Assembly (NCBI GenBank): GCA_024636425.1
Contig: JAGXHB010000037.1
Span: 1-5,614 of the forward strand
Reading direction: 5' to 3'
DNA length: 5,614 bases
Source of the DNA: Roseobacter sp.
GTDB taxonomy: Bacteria; Pseudomonadota; Alphaproteobacteria; Rhodobacterales; Rhodobacteraceae
In this document: one piece after another, positions 1-5,614 of the stretch
How the letters are laid out: each line of letters starts with the position of its first letter
How positions within the stretch are numbered: the stretch's first letter is position 1
Position numbers and translations under genes: made by a program
The notes under the pieces: generated by a model
What the model was told of the DNA's origin: nothing
Seen by the model: the letters and a program-made list of their open reading frames with translations, nothing else
Database searches by the model: none

Positions 1-2037
1 GCGCGGACCGATCCCCCCCGGCTCGAAGCCGCGCAGAATGGATGGGCCCAGAACGAAGCGGTCTGACACACGGTTGTTGCCGTCACTCCATGCCAATGCG
101 CCGCCTTCAAGCGTCGCGCGCAGAGTGACCTCTTCGTTGAGGATGCTCTTTTCACCGATCACTTTTGCGGTGGTCTTGATGAACTTGGAATCCCCCCCAA
201 GCCCTGCGAAATCCTGACCGAACTGAAACAGCAGACCCGACGTCGGATCAAGACCCGTGCGCCGCGTGTCATACGTATAAGCATACCCAACGGACGATGC
301 GTCCTGTCTTCCGGCCGCAATATCATCTGTGACAACAAAGCCGTTTACCGCGTTTTCACGCGCCGTCATCTCAAGACTGTCAAACGTATAGCGCAACTGC
401 ACCCGCCCGTTTTCGCTGACCGGGAAGGTCAGGCTTGGCTGGAACAAGAGCCGTTCCGTATCAAACGATGAGAAGGACGAGTTTGTTTCCGCGTAATCGA
501 GGTTCAGACCGAGGGCGACATCGCGTCCCAGCAGACTGGGTTCAATGAAATCAAACCCGTAGCGCCGCGCATCTGTCGCGGTACTCAGCACCAGGCGGAC
601 CTTTTGGCCCCGCCCCAGGAAGTTTTCCTCGGCGAAACTTACAGCAACACCGACACCATCGTTATTGGAATACGATCCACCAAAGCTGAGCGAGCCTGTA
701 GGTTGTTCCGTGACGTTCACGTCAACCACCACCTGTTCAGGGGATGACCCCTCGCGGGCATCGACTTCGGCAGATTCGAAATATCCAAGGTCACGGATAC
801 GCTGAGCGCTCTCGCGGATTTCGCGCGGGTTGAACGGATCACCTTCGACGCTGTCGAACTGACGGCGCACGACACGGTCGAGCGTGGTCGTATTGCCTTC
901 GATGTCGATACGTTCAACAAAAACGCGTGGCCCGCGTGTGATCCGGTATTCGACGTCCAGCGTCAGATCGCGCTCATTGCGTGTGACCACAGGCTCGACC
1001 CGAAGGAAATCAACGCCATCGCGGATCGCTTTACGCTCCATCCGGGCGATATCCGTTTCGACCTGTGTCGGCGAATAGACGGCTCCGGAGCGTGTCCTGA
1101 TCACGTCCTGATAGGCATCCGCGCTGACGCCGTTGATCGTGGATGTCACGCTCAGCGTTCCGAACTTGAACTGCTGACCTTCCTGCACATTGAACTGGAG
1201 GAAATAGCCGTCGCGTTCCTGTGTCAGCTGCGCATTGACCGCCGAGATGCGCATATCGACATAGCCGCGCGAGAGATAGAAATCACGCAGAAGTTGCCGG
1301 TCCGCGTCGGTGCGTTCAGGAACGAAGGTGTCACGACGGACCAGACGGCGGAAAAGACCCGCCTGCTTGGTCCCAAGGACGCGGCGCAAGCGACGGTCCG
1401 AATAGACGCGGTTGCCGACAAAGCTCAGCCGTTCGATTTCTACGTTGTCACCTTCGAAGATTTCAAACACCAGATCGACGCGGTTCTGATCGCGCCGGAT
1501 GATCTTTGGCTGGACGCGGGCGGCAATGCGGCCTTCGTTGCTGTACGCCTGTGCGATCGAGTTGGCGTCTTTTTCCGCCTGGGTCGGGTTGAACACGCGA
1601 CGTTCGTTGGAATCGATCACGCTGGCGAGCGCCTCATCATCAATCCGGGCGTTCCCCTCGAAGCTGATGCGGTTGATCGTGGGAAATTCAACGACCGTGA
1701 TGACCAACGTACCGCCCTGCGGCTCGATGGAGACGGTTTCAAACAATCCGCTGGCCTGAAGGTTCTGGTAGGCATCGTTCAGCTGGCCACCGCTGATCGC
1801 GCGGCCCCGTACGATTCCTGCGCGGCTCAGGATGGCGCTGTCGCCGATCCGCTCGTTGCCGTTGATCTGCACGGTATTGAATTGATAATCCTGCGCCTGC
1901 GCCAGCGTCCCCGGCACCAACCAAGCCACTGACATTACTACGCAAAAAGAAATACCGCGGACCGACTTTGCAAAAGGCGTTGAATTCACCCCGCCGGTGG
2001 TTGTGCCCCACCCATTATACTGCCCCATTTGCCCCAT
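1..2037 (-). CDS. bamA: Outer membrane protein assembly factor BamA, C-terminus cut off by window edge
   Basis: BamA is the central Omp85-family subunit of the BAM complex, which folds and inserts beta-barrel proteins into the outer membrane. The frame is open from the first ATG at 2037 to base 1, giving 679 residues. In order it shows a signal peptide (basic K24/R27, hydrophobic core about 29-45, likely AQA cleavage after A48) and POTRA repeats at about 50-116, 117-195, 196-282, 283-366 and 367-443. The repeats are recognisable by segments such as VQINGNERI, ISFEGNARI, LSFVGNRVYSD and IDIEGNTTTLD. A beta-barrel starts near 446 (GSLSFGGSYSNNDG). The conserved Omp85 RGF motif of extracellular loop 6 is at 669-671 in VLGPSILRGFEPGG. 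Family members are about 760-790 residues, so roughly 80-110 are missing, an artefact of the window. The start is uncertain: ATG 2037, ATG 2028 and GTG 1989 are in frame, none with a well-spaced Shine-Dalgarno. I chose 2037 because it is first and gives a signal region of family-like length. It follows rseP, as in other alphaproteobacteria. The product call is very secure. Confidence 0.97.
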   Translation of the reverse strand, partial: MGQMGQYNGWGTTTGGVNSTPFAKSVRGISFCVVMSVAWLVPGTLAQAQDYQFNTVQINGNERIGDSAILSRAGIVRGRAISGGQLNDAYQNLQASGLFETVSIEPQGGTLVITVVEFPTINRISFEGNARIDDEALASVIDSNERRVFNPTQAEKDANSIAQAYSNEGRIAARVQPKIIRRDQNRVDLVFEIFEGDNVEIERLSFVGNRVYSDRRLRRVLGTKQAGLFRRLVRRDTFVPERTDADRQLLRDFYLSRGYVDMRISAVNAQLTQERDGYFLQFNVQEGQQFKFGTLSVTSTINGVSADAYQDVIRTRSGAVYSPTQVETDIARMERKAIRDGVDFLRVEPVVTRNERDLTLDVEYRITRGPRVFVERIDIEGNTTTLDRVVRRQFDSVEGDPFNPREIRESAQRIRDLGYFESAEVDAREGSSPEQVVVDVNVTEQPTGSLSFGGSYSNNDGVGVAVSFAEENFLGRGQKVRLVLSTATDARRYGFDFIEPSLLGRDVALGLNLDYAETNSSFSSFDTERLLFQPSLTFPVSENGRVQLRYTFDSLEMTARENAVNGFVVTDDIAAGRQDASSVGYAYTYDTRRTGLDPTSGLLFQFGQDFAGLGGDSKFIKTTAKVIGEKSILNEEVTLRATLEGGALAWSDGNNRVSDRFVLGPSILRGFEPGGIGPR

Positions 2038-2065
2038 CCGTTTGATAAAATCAGTTCCTACACTG

Positions 2066-2092
2066 ACTAGACAGATTAACGGCCCTTGTCAA
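2066..2092 (-). promoter_or_regulatory. Candidate sigma70-type promoter for bamA
   Basis: On the minus strand a perfect TTGACA (2092-2087) is followed after 15 bases by TCTAGT (2071-2066, four of six matches to TATAAT). A start site near 2059 would leave a leader of about 20 bases before ATG 2037. The site lies just downstream of the stem-loop at 2101-2136. This is the arrangement expected if bamA is transcribed separately from the cdsA-dxr-rseP block. The weak point is the short spacer: at the standard 17 bases the hexamer would be TAGTCA, which is poor. The -35 match is seen in the sequence; promoter activity is inferred. Confidence 0.4.
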
Positions 2093-2136
2093 AAGCATCA
2101 GGCCGCCAAAACCCCCATATAAGGTGCTTGACGGCC
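2091..2136 (-). terminator. Stem-loop between small ORF and bamA, possible minus-strand terminator
   Basis: Bases 2101-2109 pair with 2128-2136 to give a 9-bp GC-rich stem. In minus-strand RNA the sixth pair is a tolerated G-U, while in plus-strand RNA it is a C-A mismatch, so the structure favours minus-strand transcription. The 18-base loop contains ACC and GGT that could extend pairing. The stem is followed on the minus strand by TGATG and then CTTTT (2095-2091), whose last two T overlap the candidate bamA -35 box. The T-run is short and displaced, so this may be a weak or partial terminator, or an mRNA-processing or stabilising hairpin. Confidence 0.4.
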
Positions 2137-2171
2137 AATATTCTCATCATCGGGTAGTATTGCGTTTCAGA

Positions 2172-2291
2172 TCAAACCGATCCGAGCCAGGCACCCAAGG
2201 TCAGCGCAACCGCTAGCGTGCCAAGATACAAGGCGCGGTCCCAATTCAAATCGACCAACAGGCCGAGACCTCGATAATTGAGCTTCATCAT
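2172..2291 (-). CDS. Small single-pass membrane protein of unknown function (39 aa)
   Basis: A minus-strand ORF starts with two consecutive ATGs (2291 and 2288) and ends at TGA 2172-2174, encoding 39 residues. An extra in-frame ATG lies at 2297. The N-terminal half is hydrophilic and aromatic (KLNYRGLGL, then DLNWDR); the C-terminal half (ALYLGTLAVALTLGAWLGSV) is one hydrophobic segment fit for a membrane helix. An AGGG ribosome-binding site lies 8 bases before ATG 2291, within a tandem-duplicated 14-mer. About two thirds of codon third positions are G or C, in line with a coding sequence in this genome. It sits on the same strand between rseP and bamA, 123 bases after the rseP stop. Nothing indicates a signal-peptidase site. 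The motif NYRGLGLLVDLNWDR feels like short hypothetical proteins I believe recur in Rhodobacteraceae, but that is unverified memory. I assign no function; membrane location is inferred from hydrophobicity. Confidence 0.72.
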   Translation of the reverse strand: MMKLNYRGLGLLVDLNWDRALYLGTLAVALTLGAWLGSV

Positions 2292-2292
2292 G

Positions 2293-2320
2293 TGCATTGC
2301 CCTAACTGCATTGCCCTAAC
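2293..2320. repeat. Perfect 14-bp tandem duplication over the small ORF's ribosome-binding site
   Basis: TGCATTGCCCTAAC on the plus strand occurs twice without mismatch or gap, at 2293-2306 and 2307-2320. On the minus strand each copy reads GTTAGGGCAATGCA and carries an AGGG Shine-Dalgarno-like core plus an ATG. The ATG of the distal copy is out of frame and would read a short peptide of seven codons ending at a TGA that overlaps the start of the small ORF. The ATG of the proximal copy is in frame with the small ORF. The repeat is seen directly; any role in translation is inferred. Confidence 0.95.
2300..2303 (-). promoter_or_regulatory. Ribosome-binding site of the small ORF
   Basis: AGGG on the minus strand lies 8 bases upstream of ATG 2291. 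It belongs to the proximal copy of the duplicated 14-mer, and an identical AGGG sits 14 bases further upstream at 2314-2317. The spacing supports ATG 2291 rather than ATG 2297, which would leave only 2 bases. Confidence 0.6.
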
Positions 2321-2362
2321 CCTTGCTGTGTTCTCACAACGGTAACGGCAGATTACGGCAAT

Positions 2363-2393
2363 ATTTTAGCGAATTAAGGCGGAAATATGACAA
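2363..2393 (-). promoter_or_regulatory. Weak candidate promoter for the small ORF
   Basis: On the minus strand TTGTCA (2393-2388, five of six matches) and TAAAAT (2368-2363, five of six) are separated by 19 bases, which is longer than the usual 16-18. A start near 2356 would leave a leader of about 65 bases. The -35 element lies in the loop of the hairpin at 2376-2401. The region is AT-rich, so chance matches are likely. The small ORF could equally be transcribed by read-through from rseP. Confidence 0.25.
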
Positions 2394-2405
2394 TCCGCTT
2401 TTTTT
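2376..2405 (+). terminator. Intrinsic-terminator-like hairpin with T-tract, reading the plus strand
   Basis: Bases 2376-2383 (AAGGCGGA) pair with 2394-2401 (TCCGCTTT) around a 10-base loop. On the plus strand this gives eight pairs including one G-U, running into seven T (2399-2405), the form of a Rho-independent terminator. On the minus strand the G-U becomes an A-C mismatch and the bases after the stem are CCTTAATT, a much poorer tract. The hairpin begins 9 bases beyond the rseP stop, so it could still act as a weak terminator or 3'-end stabiliser for the rseP message. No plus-strand gene is visible to its left. Confidence 0.5.
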
Positions 2406-2414
2406 CTCAGAAAA

Positions 2415-3767
2415 TCATGGGCAGAAAAGATCGTTGCCCAAGGCAAATACCATCAAACACAACACCAACGTCAGGCCGATCGTCATCAGGATTCGCAACG
2501 CGCCGTCGCTGGGTGGTTTGCCGGTCACGGCCTCATAGGCGTAAAAGACCAGATGGCCCCCATCAAGTGCGGGGATCGGAAAAAGGTTCAAGAGCCCGAC
2601 AGCCGTCGACAGCACCGCGATAAAGTAGATGAAGCTTTGCGCACCCTGCGACGCCATTGCGCCCGAGGTTTGCGCGATGCCGACCGGACCACTGAGGTTG
2701 CAGGTGCTGATATTGCCGACGATCATGTGCTTGAGACCCGAAAGCGACCCGGTGATGATCCGCCACATATTCTCGCCACCACTGACCACGGCCTCACCAA
2801 CGCCCGGCGATGTGGTCGCGGCTTCAAATGCTGTGCCGCCTGCTATGCCGATCCGCATCTGGGTCTGGAAGGATCCGTCGGGCTGCGGCTCGTCCACAAC
2901 CTTCGGGCGCATGGTAAATTCCAGCGTTTCGCCATCCCGCCAGACGGTCAGCAGCAATGCCGCGCCATCCGACGCCTCGACGGCGGTCTTAAGCTGGCTG
3001 AACGCAAAGATCGGTGTTCCATCGACGGCAGTGATGACATCGCCCGCCATGAGCCCGGCGTCATAGGCGGCTGACTGCGGCATCACCTGCTGGATCAGCG
3101 ACGGCATGATGTAGGGGCCGGGAACCGTCGTCAGGCTCCCGTCGCGGCGCACTTCATACTCGGTCGGTTGTTCGACCGGGACAGATGAAAATGCTTCCGA
3201 ATACGCGGCGCTATCGGAGGCGGAGGGCAGCGTCACGCCACCGATGGAGACGATTTCATCCCCCGGCAACAGCGCGCCTCCCTCGAAGGGCAGAGCGCGC
3301 ATCTCGCCCACCGTCATGGGGTCACGCGGCACACCGACGCTGAGCGCCACGGCGGCGAAAATCAGGATCGACATGATGAAGTTGAACGCAGGACCAGCAG
3401 CCACGGTCGCGGCGCGCGCCCACAATGGTGCACCGTGCATGGTGCGGCGAAGCGCTGCGGGATCGGCCTGCACCTCTTCCATCGCGGCGTCATCCTTGCC
3501 CGATGCTGCATTCGCATCGCCCGCAAATTTCACATATCCGCCAAAGGGAAGCGCCGCGATCTGCCACCGCGTTCCGCGCTTGTCCATCCGGCTATAGAGG
3601 ACCGGACCGAACCCCAGCGAGAAGACATCGGCATGAATACCGGACCACCGTCCCACGATATAGTGACCATACTCATGGACCGCCACGATCACTGACAAGG
3701 CAACGACAAAGGCCAGCAACGTCCAGATCAGCCCGCTAAACTGCGGAATCAATGCAAAAATGTCCAA
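2415..3767 (-). CDS. rseP: RIP metalloprotease RseP (site-2 protease, M50 family)
   Basis: RseP is an inner-membrane zinc protease that cuts transmembrane segments within the membrane, typically anti-sigma factors after a first cut, and remnant signal peptides. The 450-residue product has the zinc-binding HEYGH at 31-35 in the first membrane segment. The third zinc ligand region is NLFPIPALDGG at 394-404, with D402. Two PDZ-like domains lie at about 150-215 and 216-288; the second is clearer (AYDAGLMAGDVITAVDGTPI). Membrane segments are near 14-34, 118-143, 373-397 and 423-445. The conserved NLSGPVGIA is at 357-365. Length and the ALGNDLFCP ending fit Rhodobacterales relatives. The start is a TTG at 3765-3767; no ATG or GTG lies just upstream in frame, and AGGG at 3775-3778 is 7 bases away, so TTG is well supported. 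Only 4 bases separate it from the dxr stop, implying co-transcription and probable translational coupling. The substrate in this organism cannot be read from the window. Confidence 0.97.
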   Translation of the reverse strand: MDIFALIPQFSGLIWTLLAFVVALSVIVAVHEYGHYIVGRWSGIHADVFSLGFGPVLYSRMDKRGTRWQIAALPFGGYVKFAGDANAASGKDDAAMEEVQADPAALRRTMHGAPLWARAATVAAGPAFNFIMSILIFAAVALSVGVPRDPMTVGEMRALPFEGGALLPGDEIVSIGGVTLPSASDSAAYSEAFSSVPVEQPTEYEVRRDGSLTTVPGPYIMPSLIQQVMPQSAAYDAGLMAGDVITAVDGTPIFAFSQLKTAVEASDGAALLLTVWRDGETLEFTMRPKVVDEPQPDGSFQTQMRIGIAGGTAFEAATTSPGVGEAVVSGGENMWRIITGSLSGLKHMIVGNISTCNLSGPVGIAQTSGAMASQGAQSFIYFIAVLSTAVGLLNLFPIPALDGGHLVFYAYEAVTGKPPSDGALRILMTIGLTLVLCLMVFALGNDLFCP

Positions 3768-3771
3768 AACG

Positions 3772-4944
3772 TTACCCTGCCTTATTTTCGATCACGGCTT
3801 TTGCCGTCTGCCTTGCCAAATGGTCAACTTGGGCGACGTTATCAAGGGTCATGGTGGCATCAATGAGGCCATTGTCGGAATTGAGCTGCGACATGGTGTC
3901 TTCCACCACCTCTGCCATCTGCGGGAAAAGCAACTTTCCTTCGATAAACCCATCCAGCGCGCTTTCCTTGGCGGCGTTGAAAACAGCCCCCGCCATGCCA
4001 CCGCGCGCCATCACCTCGCGCGCCAGTCGCAGCGCGGGCCAGCGTGCTTCGTCGGGGGCGCGGAACTCAAAGCTGCCGATCTGCGCCAGATCGAGCCGTT
4101 CGACAGGCAGGTGCTGACGGTCAGGATGGTGCAGCGCAAAGCCGATTGCATGGCGCATGTCAGCAGGACCGATATGCGCCATCAGCGCGCCGTCGCGGAA
4201 CCCCACAAGCGCATGGATCATGGACTGAGGATGGACCAACACTTCGATCTGGTCAGGATCGACGCCAAAAAACTCTCGCGTTTCAATGACTTCCATCGCC
4301 TTGTTGAACATCGACGCGCTGTCGATCGTGATGCGCTGGCCCATGTCCCAATTCGGATGGCAGGAGGCTTCTTCCAGTGTCGCATGGGCCAGCTTGTCGA
4401 GGGGCCAATCGCGGAACGCACCCCCGCTGGCGGTGATGATGATCCGCTCGACCGCTGCCATGTCTTCACCGATCAAGGCCTGAAATATGGCGGAGTGTTC
4501 GCTGTCGACCGGCAGGATCCGCGCATCGTTTTCCTGTGCTGTGGCCAGCATCAGCTTGCCCGCGCAGACCAGCGATTCCTTGTTGGCAAGCGCCAGTGTC
4601 GCGCCCTGTTTCAACGCCTCTAGGCCCGGAGCCAGACCTGCGGCCCCCACGATGGCCGACATGACCCAGTCGGCGGGCCGCGTTGCAGCCTCGCGGATCG
4701 CGTCTTGCCCCGCGGCGGCTTCGACCCCGCTGCCTTCAAGGGCGGCGCGCAGATCATCAAGAAGATGGTCATGCGCCGTCACGGCAAGCGCTGCATTCAA
4801 CCGTCTTGCATCAGCCGCCAGTTGCGCGATATTGCCCGCACCGGTCAGGGCCACGACATCATAGGCATCGGGCGCGCGCGCGATCAGGTCAATCGTGTTT
4901 TGTCCGATAGAGCCCGTGGCCCCGAATATGCTGACCCGCCGCAT
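3772..4944 (-). CDS. dxr: 1-deoxy-D-xylulose 5-phosphate reductoisomerase
   Basis: Dxr (IspC) is a cytosolic enzyme that rearranges and reduces 1-deoxy-D-xylulose 5-phosphate to 2-C-methyl-D-erythritol 4-phosphate with NADPH and a divalent metal. This is the committed step of the MEP isoprenoid pathway, which also feeds undecaprenyl phosphate for the cell wall. The 390-residue product is full length for the family. It has the NADPH-binding GATGSIGQ (8-15), ANKESLV (120-126), metal ligands D147 and E149 in PVDSEHSAIFQ, the SGG loop (173-175), HPNWDMGQ (196-203, the flexible catalytic loop), and NKAMEVIE (214-221) with N214, K215 and metal ligand E218. The substrate- and metal-binding segment VLVHPQSMIH is at 235-244. 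ATG 4944 places the nucleotide-binding fold directly at the N-terminus, as usual. It starts 8 bases after the cdsA stop with no obvious Shine-Dalgarno, so translation probably depends on coupling to cdsA. It is the family target of fosmidomycin (established knowledge). Confidence 0.98.
   Translation of the reverse strand: MRRVSIFGATGSIGQNTIDLIARAPDAYDVVALTGAGNIAQLAADARRLNAALAVTAHDHLLDDLRAALEGSGVEAAAGQDAIREAATRPADWVMSAIVGAAGLAPGLEALKQGATLALANKESLVCAGKLMLATAQENDARILPVDSEHSAIFQALIGEDMAAVERIIITASGGAFRDWPLDKLAHATLEEASCHPNWDMGQRITIDSASMFNKAMEVIETREFFGVDPDQIEVLVHPQSMIHALVGFRDGALMAHIGPADMRHAIGFALHHPDRQHLPVERLDLAQIGSFEFRAPDEARWPALRLAREVMARGGMAGAVFNAAKESALDGFIEGKLLFPQMAEVVEDTMSQLNSDNGLIDATMTLDNVAQVDHLARQTAKAVIENKAG
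3775..3778 (-). promoter_or_regulatory. Ribosome-binding site deciding the rseP TTG start
   Basis: AGGG on the minus strand is 7 bases upstream of the TTG at 3767-3765. It overlaps the last sense codons of dxr (AAG GCA GGG, then TAA), so ribosomes ending dxr arrive at it. Ideal spacing and the absence of a nearby ATG support TTG as the true start codon. Confidence 0.65.
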
Positions 4945-4952
4945 CGACCGCG

Positions 4953-5614
4953 TCAGCCGAGCGTCGGGGTGATGGTCAGGAACTGCCCGATGATCAGCAA
5001 GAACAACGCCGCCCCCAGCATCCCGTCAAACCGGTCCAGCAGACCACCATGCCCCGGAATAAGGTTCGAGCTGTCTTTGACCCCGACGCGGCGTTTCATC
5101 CCGGATTCTGCCATATCGCCCATCTGGGAGGCCATCGAAATAGCAATGGATACGCCGACAAGTTGCGCGCTCACGCCGGTGTTGATCGAGAAGATGAACC
5201 CGACCAGCGCGGCACCGATCCATCCCGCAGCGGTGCCGGACCATGTCTTCTTGGGGCTGACCTTGGGCCAGAATTTGGGACCGCCGATTGCGCGTCCTGC
5301 GAAATAACCCACGACATCCGTCACCACGACCACCAGCACCAGCCACATCAGCCAACCAAAACCGTAGTCGTCGCGCACCTGAGCCAGACCAAACCCCGCA
5401 AGCATGATCATCACGGTGAAGCACATGAAAATCGTGCGGTGTTTCTCAAGCTGGCCGAAGCCGACAAGGGCGGGTGCCAGCAGGATGGGCAAGGCGAATC
5501 CCACGGGAAGGTAGATCGCCGCCAGCGTCGCGATGCCCACCAACAGGCCCATCTGCCAACGCAGAGGACGGTTGGCCGGGTTCAGCATGCCCACCAGTTC
5601 CCACGCCATCACAC
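4953..5614 (-). CDS. cdsA: Phosphatidate cytidylyltransferase, N-terminus cut off by window edge
   Basis: CdsA is an integral inner-membrane enzyme that converts phosphatidic acid and CTP to CDP-diacylglycerol, the precursor of the main bacterial phospholipids. The visible 219-220 residues end in the complete family signature: from the last edge codon, S170, K173-R174, K179-D180, then GHGG at 187-190, and DRFD at 193-196. The metal- and substrate-binding acidic residues are intact. Also typical is the TDVVGYFAGR segment (98-107), followed by KVSPKKTWSG (117-126). Hydrophobic stretches near 22-50, 59-77, 86-107, 127-147, 149-166 and 198-215 fit a polytopic protein. The codon at 5610-5612 is GTG and the next is ATG, but I do not take either as the start. 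CdsA is normally about 260-290 residues, and an N-terminal membrane helix should precede this point, so the gene very likely continues past the right edge. It stops 8 bases before dxr. Confidence 0.96.
   Translation of the reverse strand, partial: VMAWELVGMLNPANRPLRWQMGLLVGIATLAAIYLPVGFALPILLAPALVGFGQLEKHRTIFMCFTVMIMLAGFGLAQVRDDYGFGWLMWLVLVVVVTDVVGYFAGRAIGGPKFWPKVSPKKTWSGTAAGWIGAALVGFIFSINTGVSAQLVGVSIAISMASQMGDMAESGMKRRVGVKDSSNLIPGHGGLLDRFDGMLGAALFLLIIGQFLTITPTLG

Noticed and set aside
1294..1932. Plus-strand open frame of 212 codons opposite bamA
   Set aside because: It lies wholly against the POTRA-coding part of bamA, has no ribosome-binding site I can see and no recognisable family. Shadow frame.
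1739..2011. Minus-strand 90-codon frame beginning inside the bamA start region
   Set aside because: It is a +1 frame over the bamA signal peptide and first POTRA. The bamA frame explains this sequence completely.
2014..2019. Perfect TATAAT on the minus strand inside the bamA start region
   Set aside because: No TTGACA-like box lies 16-18 bases upstream and there is no extended -10 TG. Kept only as a caveat to the start choice.
2035..2060. GGAAC near 2054-2058 on the minus strand as a sigma-E/ECF -35 element for bamA
   Set aside because: No ECF-type -10 element lies at the required spacing of about 16-17 bases; the sequence there is already the start of the coding region.
2342..2360. Short direct repeat ACGGCA-GATT-ACGGCA between rseP and the small ORF
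   Set aside because: Six-base units are too short to distinguish from chance and no operator or known box is recognised.
2323..2623. Two short plus-strand frames (71 and 78 codons) starting in the rseP-bamA gap and running into rseP
   Set aside because: Most of their length is antisense to the conserved rseP C-terminus, both run through the plus-strand terminator hairpin, and neither has a recognisable protein signature.
3760..4623. Plus-strand open frame of 287 codons opposite dxr
   Set aside because: It is antisense to a fully conserved dxr whose motifs are all intact. The plus-strand translation is rich in R, H and D with no recognisable domain, typical of a shadow frame in GC-rich DNA.
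5610..5612. GTG as start codon of cdsA
   Set aside because: It would give a protein of 219 residues lacking the first membrane region. The family is about 260-290 residues and the window simply ends here.

Overview
The window is a piece of the conserved envelope-biogenesis cluster of an alphaproteobacterium. The protein sequences (RseP ending in ALGNDLFCP, the short acidic linker after its HEYGH motif, the BamA N-terminus) look most like Rhodobacterales/Roseobacter-group proteins. I infer this from memory of those families and cannot fix the genus. Every gene I can support is on the minus strand, so transcription runs from high to low coordinates. The gene order is cdsA - dxr - rseP - small ORF - bamA. 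That matches the well-known alphaproteobacterial order (frr-uppS-cdsA-dxr-rseP-bamA), so uppS and frr probably lie beyond the right edge and skp/lpxD/fabZ/lpxA beyond the left edge.

Right part (2415-5614): cdsA (5' end cut off by the window), dxr and rseP are packed with gaps of 8 and 4 bases and are almost certainly one transcript. CdsA makes CDP-diacylglycerol for phospholipids. Dxr commits carbon to isoprenoids and hence to the undecaprenyl carrier lipid. RseP is an inner-membrane site-2 protease. All catalytic motifs are intact. RseP appears to start with TTG, served by an AGGG ribosome-binding site that overlaps the dxr stop codon.

Middle (2038-2414): a gap of about 380 bases breaks the tight packing. 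It holds an unannotated minus-strand ORF of 39 codons (2172-2291) encoding a likely single-pass membrane microprotein, with a perfect 14-bp tandem duplication that doubles its ribosome-binding site. It also holds two stem-loops. One (2376-2405) has the form of an intrinsic terminator reading the plus strand, where no gene is seen. The other (2101-2136) is better paired on the minus strand. A candidate promoter for bamA (2066-2092) follows it.

Left part (1-2037): bamA, the outer-membrane beta-barrel assembly protein, with signal peptide, five POTRA repeats and most of the barrel. Its C-terminus runs off the left edge. The bamA start region is G-rich on the coding strand and has two closely spaced in-frame ATGs.

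Together the genes serve cell-envelope construction: phospholipid and isoprenoid precursors, envelope proteolysis, and outer-membrane protein insertion. I see no mobile element, CRISPR array, tRNA, rRNA or defence system. The most interesting part is the rseP-bamA intergenic region.
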